Assembly (NCBI RefSeq): GCF_004634425.1
Contig: NZ_SBJL01000002.1
Coordinates: 682,001 to 746,000 of the forward strand
Length of the DNA stretch: 64,000 bases
Source of the DNA: Vitreimonas flagellata
Lineage (GTDB): Bacteria > Pseudomonadota > Alphaproteobacteria > Caulobacterales > Aquidulcibacteraceae
Direction of reading: 5' to 3'
Shown: positions 7,830 through 16,338 of the stretch, one piece after another
Layout of the letters: each line of letters starts with the position of its first letter
How positions within the stretch are numbered: the stretch's first letter is position 1
Translations under genes and position numbers: made by a program
The notes under the pieces: model-generated
What the model was told of the DNA's origin: nothing
What the model saw: the letters and a program-made list of their open reading frames with translations, nothing else
The model's database searches: none

Positions 7830-8789
7830 CTATTGGTCTGCAAGGTGGAACACGCGAGTCGGCGAAAATCTGCCGGCCCGCACGTCGCCCAGCGCAATCG
7901 CTTTGCCTTGAAACAAGGCGACCGCCGCGCGGGAAGCATCCTGCCCGGCGATGGTGCGTTCGCGGAATTTCGGCTTCAGCGCCTCCATCACATGCGGAAG
8001 GAGAACGATGGGCCGTCCTTGTCTGAGCTTGAACGCGTCCTCACCATTGATGGCCAGCGCCGGGATGTCGGCCAGCGCGGTCTCAACGGGTTTAAGGCGT
8101 TCTGACGCGGCGCCCTTATGGCGCAAATCCTCGAGCGCGTCGAGGGTGACGGATTCGGCTTCTGTAAATGGGCCAACCGCCGCACGGCGCAGCCGCCAGA
8201 CATGACCCTCCGCACCGAGTGCGGCGGCCAAATCTCGGGCCAATGCCCTGATATAGAAGCCTTTTCCAGAGCGGACGCGGAAGGTGGCGAGATCTTCGCC
8301 CTCGGTGTTTACCAGTTCGGCCTCGTGCACGACGACCGCGCGCGGCTGCAACTCGACGGTTTCGCCATCGCGAGCCAAATCATAAGCGCGCTCGCCGTCG
8401 ACTTTCACGGCGCTGAATTGCGGCGGGATCTGCTGGATTTCACCGACAAAAGCTTTGAGCGCCTCCCGGATCGCCTCGGCGCTCGGGCGCACGTCGCTTG
8501 TGGCGGTCACTTTGCCTTCGCGGTCCTGAGTGTCGGTCGATGCACCCCATTTGATGGTGAAGAGGTAGGTCTTCTCCGCTTCCATCAACCAAGGCACCGT
8601 CTTGGTCGCCTCGCCCAGCGCGATCGGCAGGATGCCGGAGGCAAGCGGATCAAGCGTGCCGGCGTGGCCAGCCTTCTGTGCATTGAAGATGCGGCGCACG
8701 GCGGAGACGGCATGCGTGGACGTCATGTCGTCCGGCTTATCGAGCACGATCCAGCCGGAGACGTCGTCGCCCTTCTTACGGCGGCCCAT
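7830..8789 (-). CDS. truB: tRNA pseudouridine(55) synthase
   Basis: 319 residues. TruB makes pseudouridine 55 in the T-loop of most tRNAs. The N-terminal [17 protein letters not shown] and the catalytic motif [15 protein letters not shown] (Asp47 as nucleophile) are intact, followed by ETKTVPWL-type and [14 protein letters not shown] motifs, and a C-terminal PUA-like region (~240-319). It starts two bases after the rbfA stop with no separate ribosome site, so it is probably translationally coupled within the nusA-infB operon. Confidence 0.96.
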   Translation of the reverse strand: MGRRKKGDDVSGWIVLDKPDDMTSTHAVSAVRRIFNAQKAGHAGTLDPLASGILPIALGEATKTVPWLMEAEKTYLFTIKWGASTDTQDREGKVTATSDVRPSAEAIREALKAFVGEIQQIPPQFSAVKVDGERAYDLARDGETVELQPRAVVVHEAELVNTEGEDLATFRVRSGKGFYIRALARDLAAALGAEGHVWRLRRAAVGPFTEAESVTLDALEDLRHKGAASERLKPVETALADIPALAINGEDAFKLRQGRPIVLLPHVMEALKPKFRERTIAGQDASRAAVALFQGKAIALGDVRAGRFSPTRVFHLADQ

Positions 8790-8790
8790 C

Positions 8791-9204
8791 TTAGTCTTCG
8801 TCCTCGTGCTTCAGATCGCGCGCCACTTCGGGGCTCGCGAGCAATTCGTCGATGTGGCGCGCTTCGTCGTAGGAGACGTCGGGCTGGAAATGCAGCTCGG
8901 GCGTGAATTTGAGATCGATCGCGCGGGCGAGACGACCGCGCAGAAAACCAGCGCTGCGCGTGAGCGCATTGGCGATGATTCGCGGATCACCCGGCCCGAG
9001 CGCGGAAACGAACGCCGTCATGTGCTTCAGATCGGGTGAGGCGCGGACTTCGCCTATCGTCACGGACACACCCTTCAAATCGGGATCGCGCAAATCTTCG
9101 CGCGTGATCACATCGACCAGCGCGTGGCGTACGAGTTCGGCCGCGCGCAATTGGCGTTGCGACGGCCCGTGGCCGTGATCGTGTCCTTTGCCTTTGCGTT
9201 TCAT
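8791..9204 (-). CDS. rbfA: 30S ribosome-binding factor A
   Basis: 137 residues from ATG 9204; a longer open frame into the preceding gene is rejected. RbfA is a cold-shock-related maturation factor for the 16S rRNA 5' end. The KH-like core is visible: [19 protein letters not shown], then [20 protein letters not shown] and the closing [19 protein letters not shown]. The first 14 residues are Lys/His/Gly rich. It begins one base after the stop of the lipoprotein gene, an unusual neighbour inside the infB-rbfA interval. Confidence 0.94.
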   Translation of the reverse strand: MKRKGKGHDHGHGPSQRQLRAAELVRHALVDVITREDLRDPDLKGVSVTIGEVRASPDLKHMTAFVSALGPGDPRIIANALTRSAGFLRGRLARAIDLKFTPELHFQPDVSYDEARHIDELLASPEVARDLKHEDED

Positions 9205-9205
9205 T

Positions 9206-9802
9206 TTACTGCGCCGTGAAGGCGAATGCATTGCAGAGTTCGGGATCGGCGCCGGAGGATGGCCCCGCCTCGCCGCGGAACGCCGCGATCTTGAACACCC
9301 AGCGTCCGCTGGAATCGACGAATTCGGAAACGGCCATATGGCGCGATACACCCTCGCCGCAGAGTCCGCCGCGCGCCGCGCTCGCCGTCACGTTCTCGTT
9401 CTCGACGCGATAGAGGAACACATCGACGCGCGGATCGCCGCCAAGCACGGCCGCGAAACTCTGCCCGCCAACGCCCGAGCGGGAATCCGCCGGCTCAACG
9501 TCATAGGGCTGCGCGCGCACGGTGATTCCATTGGCGAACGCGAAGATCAACGGCCCGCCACGACGGCCTTCCATGCTCACCCGCAGATTGCCCGTGATGG
9601 TGCGCGCCGTGTCGCTCGACGCGCGCCACTGCGTCCGCGCGACTGCCGGCTCTTCTTGCGGCACGGTATCAACGCGGGTTTCCGGCTCCACGATCGTGGT
9701 GGTGCGAACGCGCGGCCCCTCGGACTCGCCATTGTCGCGATCGCATGCGCCTGCCATCAGCCCGAACGCCGCCACCGCTGCAAGAACAACCCGCCGCATC
9801 AT
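9206..9802 (-). CDS. Putative lipoprotein inserted between infB and rbfA
   Basis: 198 residues starting MMRRVV, with a lipoprotein signal (LAAVAAFGLMAGAC) and lipidation Cys at residue 20. The mature part is acidic. It has a Pro/Glu/Thr-rich linker to about residue 55, then a beta-rich domain containing GNLRVSMEGRRGGPLIFAFA and FLYRVENENVTASA and ending with two Cys. I do not recognise a family. It is tightly packed: 8 bases after infB and 1 base before rbfA. Ribosome genes rarely host an exported lipoprotein, so this is probably a lineage-specific insertion using the strong operon promoter. Confidence 0.8.
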   Translation of the reverse strand: MMRRVVLAAVAAFGLMAGACDRDNGESEGPRVRTTTIVEPETRVDTVPQEEPAVARTQWRASSDTARTITGNLRVSMEGRRGGPLIFAFANGITVRAQPYDVEPADSRSGVGGQSFAAVLGGDPRVDVFLYRVENENVTASAARGGLCGEGVSRHMAVSEFVDSSGRWVFKIAAFRGEAGPSSGADPELCNAFAFTAQ

Positions 9803-9810
9803 TCCGCGCC

Positions 9811-12429
9811 TCAGAGCGAGCGTTGCACCACTTCGACGTTGAAGCACTCGATCACGTCGCCCTGCTTGATGTCCTGGAATTGGCCAAAGCTCATGCCGCA
9901 TTCCTGACCATTGACGACCTGATCGACCTCGTCCTTGAAGCGCTTCAGCGTCGTGAGCACACCCATTTCTTGGATCACGACATCGTCGCGCAAGATACGG
10001 ACCTTGGCGCCCTTGCGGACCACGCCGTCGGTGACGCGGCAGCCAGCGACCTTGCCGACCTTCGAGATGTTGAACACCTCCAAGACCTGCGCATTGCCGA
10101 GGAAGGTTTCGCGATTGATCGGCGTGAGCATGCCCGACATGACGCCTTTGATGTCGTCAATCAGGTCATAGATGATGTTGTAATAGCGGATCTCGACGCC
10201 TTCGCGCTCGGCCAGATCGCGCGCTTCTTTTGAGGCGCGGACATTGAAGCCGATGATCGGCGCACCCGAGCCCTTGGCGAGCTGGACGTCCGATTCATTG
10301 ATACCACCAACGCCGGAGAGCACGACACGCGCACGGACTTCTTCGTGCGCGAGCTTTTCGAGCGAACCAACGATCGCTTCCGCCGAGCCTTGCACGTCGG
10401 CCTTGATGAGGACCGGCAATTCCTTCGCCGTGGAATCCTTGAACTTGGCCATCATGGATTCGAGCGAGGTCGTCGCCGACTTGCCGCCGCCCGAGCGCTG
10501 ACGCTGCTTGGTGCGTGCACGATAGTTCGCGACTTCGCGGGCGCGGTTTTCGTTTTCGACGACGTTCAGATTGTCGCCCGGCTCCGGCACGCCTTCGAGA
10601 CCCATGATCTCAACGGGCTCGGATGGCCCTGCGCTCTGCAATTGTTGACCGCGCTCGTTCGAGATCGCGCGAATACGGCCCGTTTGGGCGCCGACGACAA
10701 CGATGTCGCCGCGCTTCAAAGTACCCTTCTGCACGAGAACAGTCGCCACCGTGCCACGGCCCTTATCGAGCTTGGACTCGATCACGGTCGCTTCCGCCGC
10801 GCGATCTGGATTGGCGCGCAGATTTAGCACTTCCGCTTGCAGCAGGATTTGCTCGATCAGTTCCTCGAGACCGGTCTTCTTCAGAGCGGACACCTTCACG
10901 ACCTGAACGTCGCCGCCAAATTGTTCGACGATCACGTCGTGTTGCGTGAGTTCGCTCAGCACGCGGTCCGGATTGGCGTCCGGCTTGTCCATCTTGTTGA
11001 TGGCCACGATCATCGGCACGCCCGACGCCTTCGCATGCTGAATGGCTTCGACCGTTTGTGGCATGACGCCGTCGTCGCCGGCCACAACGAGCACGACGAT
11101 GTCGGTGACTTGCGCGCCGCGCGCGCGCATGGCGCTAAACGCGGCGTGGCCCGGCGTATCCAGGAAGGTGACGCGTTGGCCGCTGTCGAGACGCACCTGA
11201 TAGGCGCCGATATGCTGGGTGATGCCGCCGGCTTCGCCAGAGACGACATCAGTTTGGCGCAGCGCATCGAGCAGCGAGGTTTTGCCGTGGTCGACGTGGC
11301 CCATGATGGTCACGACTGGCGGACGCGGCTGCAGATTGTCATCCGTATCGTCGATGTCGCCCGCGAGCCCCTCTTCAACGTCAGATTCCGCGACACGCTT
11401 CACGGTGTGGCCGAAATCGGTGGCGATAAGCTCGGCCGTGTCGGCATCAAGCTCGTCGCTCTGCTTCATCATCTGGCCCTGACGCATCATGAACTTGATG
11501 ATGTCGGCCACACGGACGGCCATACGGTTGGAGAGTTCCTGAACCGTGATGGTTTCCGGGATGATGACTTCGCGCTTGATCTGTTCGCGCTCACCGCCGC
11601 CGCCCATCAATTTGGCGCGACGTTCTTTTTCTTTTTGCTGCGCACGGCGATAGGCGGCCAGCGAACGGACGCGATCATCGTCGCCTTCGCTGATGCGTTC
11701 CACCATGTCCAGCGTGAGCTTGCCTTCGCGACGTTGCGGCTGGCCCTTCTTGGCCGGCTTCACAGGCGCAGCCGGCAACGGCTTGCGCGCGGATTTAATA
11801 CGGCCGCCCAATTCGTCGAGCAGCGCGGTTTCGCGTTGAGGCGGCTGTTGCTGCTGTTGTTGCGGCGCATTCGGGCGCGGCACGGGCGAGCCAAGCTTCG
11901 GCGGCTCAGACGCAGCCTGGCGTGCAGCCTCGGCTGCTGCGGCTTCTTCTTCGGCTTCCGCCTCGGCGCGACGGCGCGCGTCCGATTCAGCGGCGAGTGC
12001 TGCATCTTCGGCGGCCTTCTTGCGCTGAGCCTCTTCGAGTGCGCGGCGTTGTTCGTCTTCGGCGCGCTGACGTTGCTCGCGCGCTTCGCGTTCAGCCATC
12101 GCGCGGCGAACGGCTTCCTCGCGACGACGCGTCTCGTCATCGGTGATGCCGCCGGGCGGCGTGGCGCGCGGCGCGGGCGCTTCAGGCGCTGCGGGTGCTG
12201 CGCTGCGCGCGGCGCGCACGGGCGGCACGCCAGGGCCGGGCGCTGCGGGCGCGGCTGCGCCACCGGCGCCGGGGCGATTGATCGAACGCTTCTCGCGGAC
12301 CTCGACAGCCACTTGCTTGGTGCGGCCGTGGCTAAAGCTTTGCCGCACAGTTCCAGCGCTCGCCGTACGCGTCAGCGTCAGCGGTTTGCGACCGGAGGGA
12401 GTATCTTTCTGTTCGTTGCCGTCAGACAT
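9811..12429 (-). CDS. infB: Translation initiation factor IF-2
   Basis: 872 residues. IF-2 is a GTPase that places fMet-tRNA on the 30S subunit. The first ~285 residues are low complexity: Ala/Pro/Arg-rich, then a long charged coiled coil (~95-175) and a Gln run. The IF2_N domain is near 288-340. G1 is GHVDHGKT at 377-384, followed by DTPGHAAF and NKMD, then domains II-IV ending [21 protein letters not shown]. It lies downstream of ylxR in the conserved nusA-infB order. Confidence 0.97.
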   Translation of the reverse strand: MSDGNEQKDTPSGRKPLTLTRTASAGTVRQSFSHGRTKQVAVEVREKRSINRPGAGGAAAPAAPGPGVPPVRAARSAAPAAPEAPAPRATPPGGITDDETRRREEAVRRAMAEREAREQRQRAEDEQRRALEEAQRKKAAEDAALAAESDARRRAEAEAEEEAAAAEAARQAASEPPKLGSPVPRPNAPQQQQQQPPQRETALLDELGGRIKSARKPLPAAPVKPAKKGQPQRREGKLTLDMVERISEGDDDRVRSLAAYRRAQQKEKERRAKLMGGGGEREQIKREVIIPETITVQELSNRMAVRVADIIKFMMRQGQMMKQSDELDADTAELIATDFGHTVKRVAESDVEEGLAGDIDDTDDNLQPRPPVVTIMGHVDHGKTSLLDALRQTDVVSGEAGGITQHIGAYQVRLDSGQRVTFLDTPGHAAFSAMRARGAQVTDIVVLVVAGDDGVMPQTVEAIQHAKASGVPMIVAINKMDKPDANPDRVLSELTQHDVIVEQFGGDVQVVKVSALKKTGLEELIEQILLQAEVLNLRANPDRAAEATVIESKLDKGRGTVATVLVQKGTLKRGDIVVVGAQTGRIRAISNERGQQLQSAGPSEPVEIMGLEGVPEPGDNLNVVENENRAREVANYRARTKQRQRSGGGKSATTSLESMMAKFKDSTAKELPVLIKADVQGSAEAIVGSLEKLAHEEVRARVVLSGVGGINESDVQLAKGSGAPIIGFNVRASKEARDLAEREGVEIRYYNIIYDLIDDIKGVMSGMLTPINRETFLGNAQVLEVFNISKVGKVAGCRVTDGVVRKGAKVRILRDDVVIQEMGVLTTLKRFKDEVDQVVNGQECGMSFGQFQDIKQGDVIECFNVEVVQRSL

Positions 12430-12473
12430 GCAGTCGAGTTGCCAATCCTAAAATCGTCGTCACGCGCGGTAGT

Positions 12474-13196
12474 TCAAACGTCTGTTCGCCGGCCGCGGCC
12501 CTGACTTTCGTCAGCATCCGCGCCGCCCAGTTTCCACGACACAGAGCGCCAGGAATCGGGCCAAGAGCCTGGGACGATGGTGCGAAAGCCAGCGAGGCGG
12601 CCGATTTCCACCACCCAGCCCACCGCCAAGCGCTCTTGAAGCAGGCAAGCGTGTATCACACGTTCCCGGCCTAGCGCCACGCCCAAATCCGTGGATTGGA
12701 AGCAGCCAACCGCGCGCGGCGGCCTGCCCCAGAGCCCAATATGGAGGCTCATCAGCTTTTCGCGACCCTCTTCGGCGCCATCTTCTGCTTCGATCAGCAA
12801 AAAGAGCGGTTTGGCGCGAATCGCTGCCTCAACTTGCGTGGCGCCAATCGCGATCGCGCCGGCGCGACGGGCGAGGCCGAGTTGATCGAGACAGCGCTTT
12901 GCCAGGAGCCGTTCCACCAGATCGGCGAGACCATCGGGAACCTTGACCTGTTCCTTAAAGCCGCGCGCGAACCCGCCCTTGCGCGCGGCAAGTTCCACGC
13001 TCTCACGGTCAGCGCGCACCCACACGCCGCGCCCCGGCAATTTGGAGGCGACGTCGGGCGTCACCACGCCGTCCGGCGCGAGCGCAAACCGGATCAGCGC
13101 GGAATCTGGATAGGTTTCGCCGGAGGCGACGCAGCGGCGTTCACGGCCGCGGCGCGTCTCTTCATCCGCGGTCTGGGAAGACGGTGGAGAGTTCAT
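12474..13196 (-). CDS. YlxR/DUF448 RNA-binding protein fused to L7Ae-like domain
   Basis: 240 residues from ATG 13196. The start lies inside the nusA gene, so the two overlap by 35 bases; an in-frame upstream start at 13277 is less plausible. The YlxR core (RRCVASGETYPDSALIRFALAP, then LPGRGVWVRADR) covers ~15-95. A second domain (~105-165; CLDQLGLARRAGAIAIGATQ) resembles the L7Ae/L30e fold of YlxQ. A ~75-residue tail is not recognised. YlxR family genes sit between nusA and infB throughout bacteria. The fused form is usual in alphaproteobacteria, and a role in RNA or nucleoid regulation is suspected. Confidence 0.87.
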   Translation of the reverse strand: MNSPPSSQTADEETRRGRERRCVASGETYPDSALIRFALAPDGVVTPDVASKLPGRGVWVRADRESVELAARKGGFARGFKEQVKVPDGLADLVERLLAKRCLDQLGLARRAGAIAIGATQVEAAIRAKPLFLLIEAEDGAEEGREKLMSLHIGLWGRPPRAVGCFQSTDLGVALGRERVIHACLLQERLAVGWVVEIGRLAGFRTIVPGSWPDSWRSVSWKLGGADADESQGRGRRTDV

Positions 13197-14805
13197 CCGC
13201 CTCTCCTTCAGCAACTTCTTCTTCCGGTGGCGCTTCGATCCAGCCAGCAGCGATCCGTGCATTGAGCACGAGTGCATCGGCTTGTTCTTGCGTCAGCTGG
13301 AAGCTTTCGAGCACGCCCGGCTCGCGCACGCGCTCGCCGTTCTTGGTTTCGAAATAGCCGCGGATGTCGTCGCCGACGAGGCCGGCGAAATCCTCAAGCG
13401 TCTTCACGCCCTTTTCGCCCAAAGCGACGAGCATTTGCGGCGTAAGACCGGGCACGGCCTTCAGCGCATCTTCAACGCCGAGTGCAACGCGCTTGGCTTC
13501 GAGTTCGGCGGCTTGTTTTTCGAGATATTCCTGCGCCCGCGCTTGGAGTTCTTCGGCGATTTCGTCGTTCAAGCCTTCGATCGAGGCCAGTTCGATGGAA
13601 TCAACAAAGGCGATTTCCTCGACCGTCTCAAATCCTTCCGAGGCCAGGAGTTGGGCGAACATTTCGTCCACTTCCAGCGCCTTGATGAAGAGTTCAGTGC
13701 GCGTCGCGAATTCCTTCTGACGACGCTCGGATTCTTCGGCTTCGGTGAGAATGTCGATCGACCAGCCGGTGAGTTGCGAGGCCAAGCGGACGTTCTGACC
13801 ACGACGGCCGATCGCGAGCGAAAGCTGGGCCTCGCCGACCACGACTTCGACGCGCGCTTCTTCGGGGTCGAGCACGACCTTGGAAACTTCCGCCGGCTGC
13901 AGTGCGTTGACGATGAACGTCGCCGGGTCCGACGACCACGGGATGATGTCGATCTTCTCGCCCTGCATTTCGCCGACAACCGCTTGTACGCGGGCGCCGC
14001 GCATACCGACGCAGGCGCCGACCGGATCGATGCTTGAATCATGGCTCAAAACCGCGATTTTCGCGCGCGAACCCGGATCGCGGGCGGCGGCCTTGATCTC
14101 GATCACGCCTTCATAAACCTCTGGCACTTCCTGCGCGAACAGGCGCGCCATGAATTCAGGCTTGGCGCGGCTCAGGAAGATTTGCGGGCCCTTGGTTTCG
14201 CGACGCACGTCATAGACGTAGGCGCGCGTGCGATCTCCGACGCGAAGATTTTCGCGCGGAATGCCTTCCGACTTGCGGATCACGCCTTCGGCGCGGCCGA
14301 GATCGACGATGACGTTGTAAAATTCAACGCGCTTCACGACGCCGTTGATGATCTCGCCAATGCGATCCTTGTACTCGTTGTATTGACGTTCACGTTCCGC
14401 TTCGCGGACTTCGTGATTGATGACCTGCTTGGCGGTTTGCGCGGCGACGCGGCCGAATTCGATCGGCGGCAGCAATTCCACGTACTCCTTGCCGACCGCG
14501 GCTTCTTTGTCGGACTTCAGCGCGACATTGAGCATGATGTCGGTCGAGGGATTGAACGGGCGCGTTTCCGGATCGAGGACGCTGTCGTCCACCACTGTCA
14601 TCACGCGCTTCAGCTCCATCTCACCCGTCTTCGGGTCGATGGTGGCGCGGATGTCGTGCTCGGCGCCATAGCGCGAGCGGGCGGCCTTTTGCAGCGCGTG
14701 CTCCATGGCCTGGATCACGATCTCTTTTTCGATCGACTTTTCACGCGCGACCGCGTCGGCGATCTGCAGGATTTCAAGCCGGTTCGCTGAAATGCCGGTG
14801 CTCAT
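13162..14805 (-). CDS. nusA: Transcription termination/antitermination protein NusA
   Basis: 547 residues. NusA binds RNA polymerase and modulates pausing, termination and antitermination. An N-terminal polymerase-binding domain (to ~125) precedes S1 (~130-200, GVVKRVEFYNVIVDLGRAEGV), KH1 (VGACVGMRGARVQAV) and KH2 (LAIGRRGQNVRLA). Two C-terminal acidic helix-hairpin-helix repeats follow (~365-530), and the tail is acidic. ATG 14805 overlaps the rimP stop as ATGA and has GAGGAAG upstream. The ylxR start lies within its last 12 codons. Confidence 0.97.
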   Translation of the reverse strand: MSTGISANRLEILQIADAVAREKSIEKEIVIQAMEHALQKAARSRYGAEHDIRATIDPKTGEMELKRVMTVVDDSVLDPETRPFNPSTDIMLNVALKSDKEAAVGKEYVELLPPIEFGRVAAQTAKQVINHEVREAERERQYNEYKDRIGEIINGVVKRVEFYNVIVDLGRAEGVIRKSEGIPRENLRVGDRTRAYVYDVRRETKGPQIFLSRAKPEFMARLFAQEVPEVYEGVIEIKAAARDPGSRAKIAVLSHDSSIDPVGACVGMRGARVQAVVGEMQGEKIDIIPWSSDPATFIVNALQPAEVSKVVLDPEEARVEVVVGEAQLSLAIGRRGQNVRLASQLTGWSIDILTEAEESERRQKEFATRTELFIKALEVDEMFAQLLASEGFETVEEIAFVDSIELASIEGLNDEIAEELQARAQEYLEKQAAELEAKRVALGVEDALKAVPGLTPQMLVALGEKGVKTLEDFAGLVGDDIRGYFETKNGERVREPGVLESFQLTQEQADALVLNARIAAGWIEAPPEEEVAEGEADELSTVFPDRG

Positions 14806-15362
14806 GATGCTTCCTCTTCGTCAGAACTCTGTGCGCCCGCGGCTTCGGCCGCTTTGGCGCGTTTCAAATCTTCCGCAATCAGCTTGTCGGTGAGCACGAG
14901 GCGCGCATCCGACAGGGTCGAGAATTTCAAGCGGGCTTCGCCCTGCTCGGTTTGGAGAACGATCACGTCGCCTTCGACGGCCGCAATCACGCCTTTGAAG
15001 CGGCGCTGATTGTCGGCCATGGCGACGGTTTCGAGCTTGGCTTGGTGGCCTTTGAAACGCTCGAAATCCTCGATGCGCATCAGTGGGCGATCGATGCCGG
15101 GTGACGACATCTCAAGATCGTAATCGCCCTGGATCGGGTCTTCGAGGTCGAACACGGGCGAGAGAGCGCGCGAGAGCCGCGTGCAATCCTGAATGCCCAT
15201 TTCGCCATCCGACAGCCGTTCGGCCATGATTTGCAGGCGTTTACGACGATTGCCGGACAAGCGAACGCGCACGATACGGTAGCCGAGCTCAGTTGCGGTC
15301 GGCTCGATCAACGCGATCACGCGCTCTTCGACGGGGTTTGTAGCGCGCAGGTGCGGCTCCAT
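14802..15362 (-). CDS. rimP: Ribosome maturation factor RimP
   Basis: 186 residues. RimP assists 30S subunit assembly. It has the N-terminal domain IEPTATELGYRIVRVRLSG, followed by LSRALSPVFDLEDPIQGDYDLEMSSPGIDRPL, the family signature, and an Sm-like C-terminal barrel. The last ~20 residues are acidic. ATG 15362 is the only plausible start by homology, but it has no ribosome-binding site: the bases just before it are the T-run of a hairpin (15371-15402). Translation may therefore be weak, leaderless after processing, or controlled by that structure. It heads the rimP-nusA-infB string. Confidence 0.93.
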   Translation of the reverse strand: MEPHLRATNPVEERVIALIEPTATELGYRIVRVRLSGNRRKRLQIMAERLSDGEMGIQDCTRLSRALSPVFDLEDPIQGDYDLEMSSPGIDRPLMRIEDFERFKGHQAKLETVAMADNQRRFKGVIAAVEGDVIVLQTEQGEARLKFSTLSDARLVLTDKLIAEDLKRAKAAEAAGAQSSDEEEAS

Positions 15363-15370
15363 TGGGTAAC

Positions 15371-15419
15371 AAAAAAGCGGCGGAGCCCGGGGCCCCGCCG
15401 CTGCGTCTCCACCGGAGAC
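15371..15419 (-). terminator. Tandem hairpins with U-tract before rimP (terminator or attenuator)
   Basis: Reading the minus strand: a small hairpin GTCTCC/GGAGAC (15405-15419), then a strong GC stem AGCGGCGG/CCGCCGCT (15376-15402) followed at once by six T. This has every feature of an intrinsic terminator and would end trmB transcription. The T-run stops only eight bases before the rimP ATG, so the structure occupies the rimP ribosome-site region and could instead be an attenuator of the nusA operon. Confidence 0.8.
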
Positions 15420-15477
15420 ATCAGCGATGTGTTGGTGGGGATATAGCGGGTTTAGGGGCCGGAGCCAAGCCCCCTGC

Positions 15478-16242
15478 CTAGGCCCGCACAAACCGCAGCC
15501 AAATCGGGGCGCAATCGCCGAGCTTCTTCTCTTCGTAGCGCGTGGTGACGTGGCCGCGCCAGGGTTTGCGCCAGTCCGCTGCGCGTTCGGCGAGCCAGGT
15601 GAAGCGCGTGTCGCGGGTCAGATGTTCGAGCGTCCAGGCGGCGTAATTGGCCCAATCCGTCGCGAAGCGCAGTTCGGCGCCGGGCTTCATGACGCGCGCG
15701 AGCTCGCCCAGAAATTCCGGTTGGATCAGGCGGCGCTTGTGATGGCGCGTCTTCGGCCAGGGATCGGGGAAGAGGATATAGACGCGATCGAGCGACGCAT
15801 CGGGCAAACGCGCGATCACGTCGCGCGCGTCGCCCTGGTGCAGACGGATGTTCTGTGCGCCGCTTTCCTCGATGTGGCGCAAGCAGGAGGCGACCCCATT
15901 GAGGAAGGGCTCGACGCCGATGAAACGATGGTCCGGATGGGCGGTCGCCTGCGCGACGAAATGCTCGCCGCCGCCGAAGCCGATTTCCAAAATCTGCTCC
16001 CCTCCCCCTTGCGGGGCGGGGTCGGGGTTGGGGACAGCGCCAAAGTCAGATAGCTTCGCGCCAATCCCCGCCCCGCCCTCCCCCTGATCGGGGGAGGGAG
16101 AAAACAATGCATCCCAATCCAGCGCCCCCTCATCCGGCACGGCCAGATGCGGCAGCAGGCTCTCCACCAGGCCGGCTTGGCGCGGTTTGAGGGTGCGGGC
16201 CTTGATGCGGCCGAATGTGCGGAGGGGGCGGTGGTCGTTCAT
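15478..16242 (-). CDS. trmB: tRNA (guanine(46)-N7)-methyltransferase with in-frame insertion
   Basis: 254 residues. TrmB uses SAM to make m7G46 in tRNA variable loops. Motif I (ILEIGFGGGEHF) is at ~84-95, then FIGVEPFLNGVAS, the signature LFPDPWPKTRHHKRRL and the C-terminal ATDWANYAAW. Residues ~47-83 (rich in Pro, Gly, Asp; SPSPDQGEGG to PAPQGGG) are not part of the family. They are encoded by a GC-rich inverted-repeat element inserted in frame just before the SAM-binding core. The reading frame is intact, so the enzyme is probably still active. A hairpin follows the stop before rimP. Confidence 0.92.
   Translation of the reverse strand: MNDHRPLRTFGRIKARTLKPRQAGLVESLLPHLAVPDEGALDWDALFSPSPDQGEGGAGIGAKLSDFGAVPNPDPAPQGGGEQILEIGFGGGEHFVAQATAHPDHRFIGVEPFLNGVASCLRHIEESGAQNIRLHQGDARDVIARLPDASLDRVYILFPDPWPKTRHHKRRLIQPEFLGELARVMKPGAELRFATDWANYAAWTLEHLTRDTRFTWLAERAADWRKPWRGHVTTRYEEKKLGDCAPIWLRFVRA
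15994..16104. repeat. GC-rich palindromic element inserted in trmB
   Basis: About 111 bases, whose ends are rough inverted repeats: the CTCCCCCTTGCGGGGCGGGG region near 16003-16022, and ATCCCCGCCCCGCCCTCCCC near 16064-16083 with CCTGATCGGGGGAGGG after it. The composition (runs of G and C) differs sharply from the coding sequence around it. Such elements normally sit between genes. Here its length is a multiple of three and it contains no stop in the trmB frame, so it adds ~37 residues to the protein. Confidence 0.7.
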
Positions 16243-16338
16243 GCCGCCGCCCCATAGCGCAACATTGCCGCCACGCGAACTCGTCGCGACGCCCTATATC
16301 TGCTAACGCAGAACAAATTCCCCCGGAGGAGCACGATC

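Noticed and set aside
10837-12504. 555-codon open frame on the plus strand opposite infB
   Set aside because: Antisense to a certain gene in high-GC DNA; composition is His/Arg/Gly-rich with no domain and no ribosome site.
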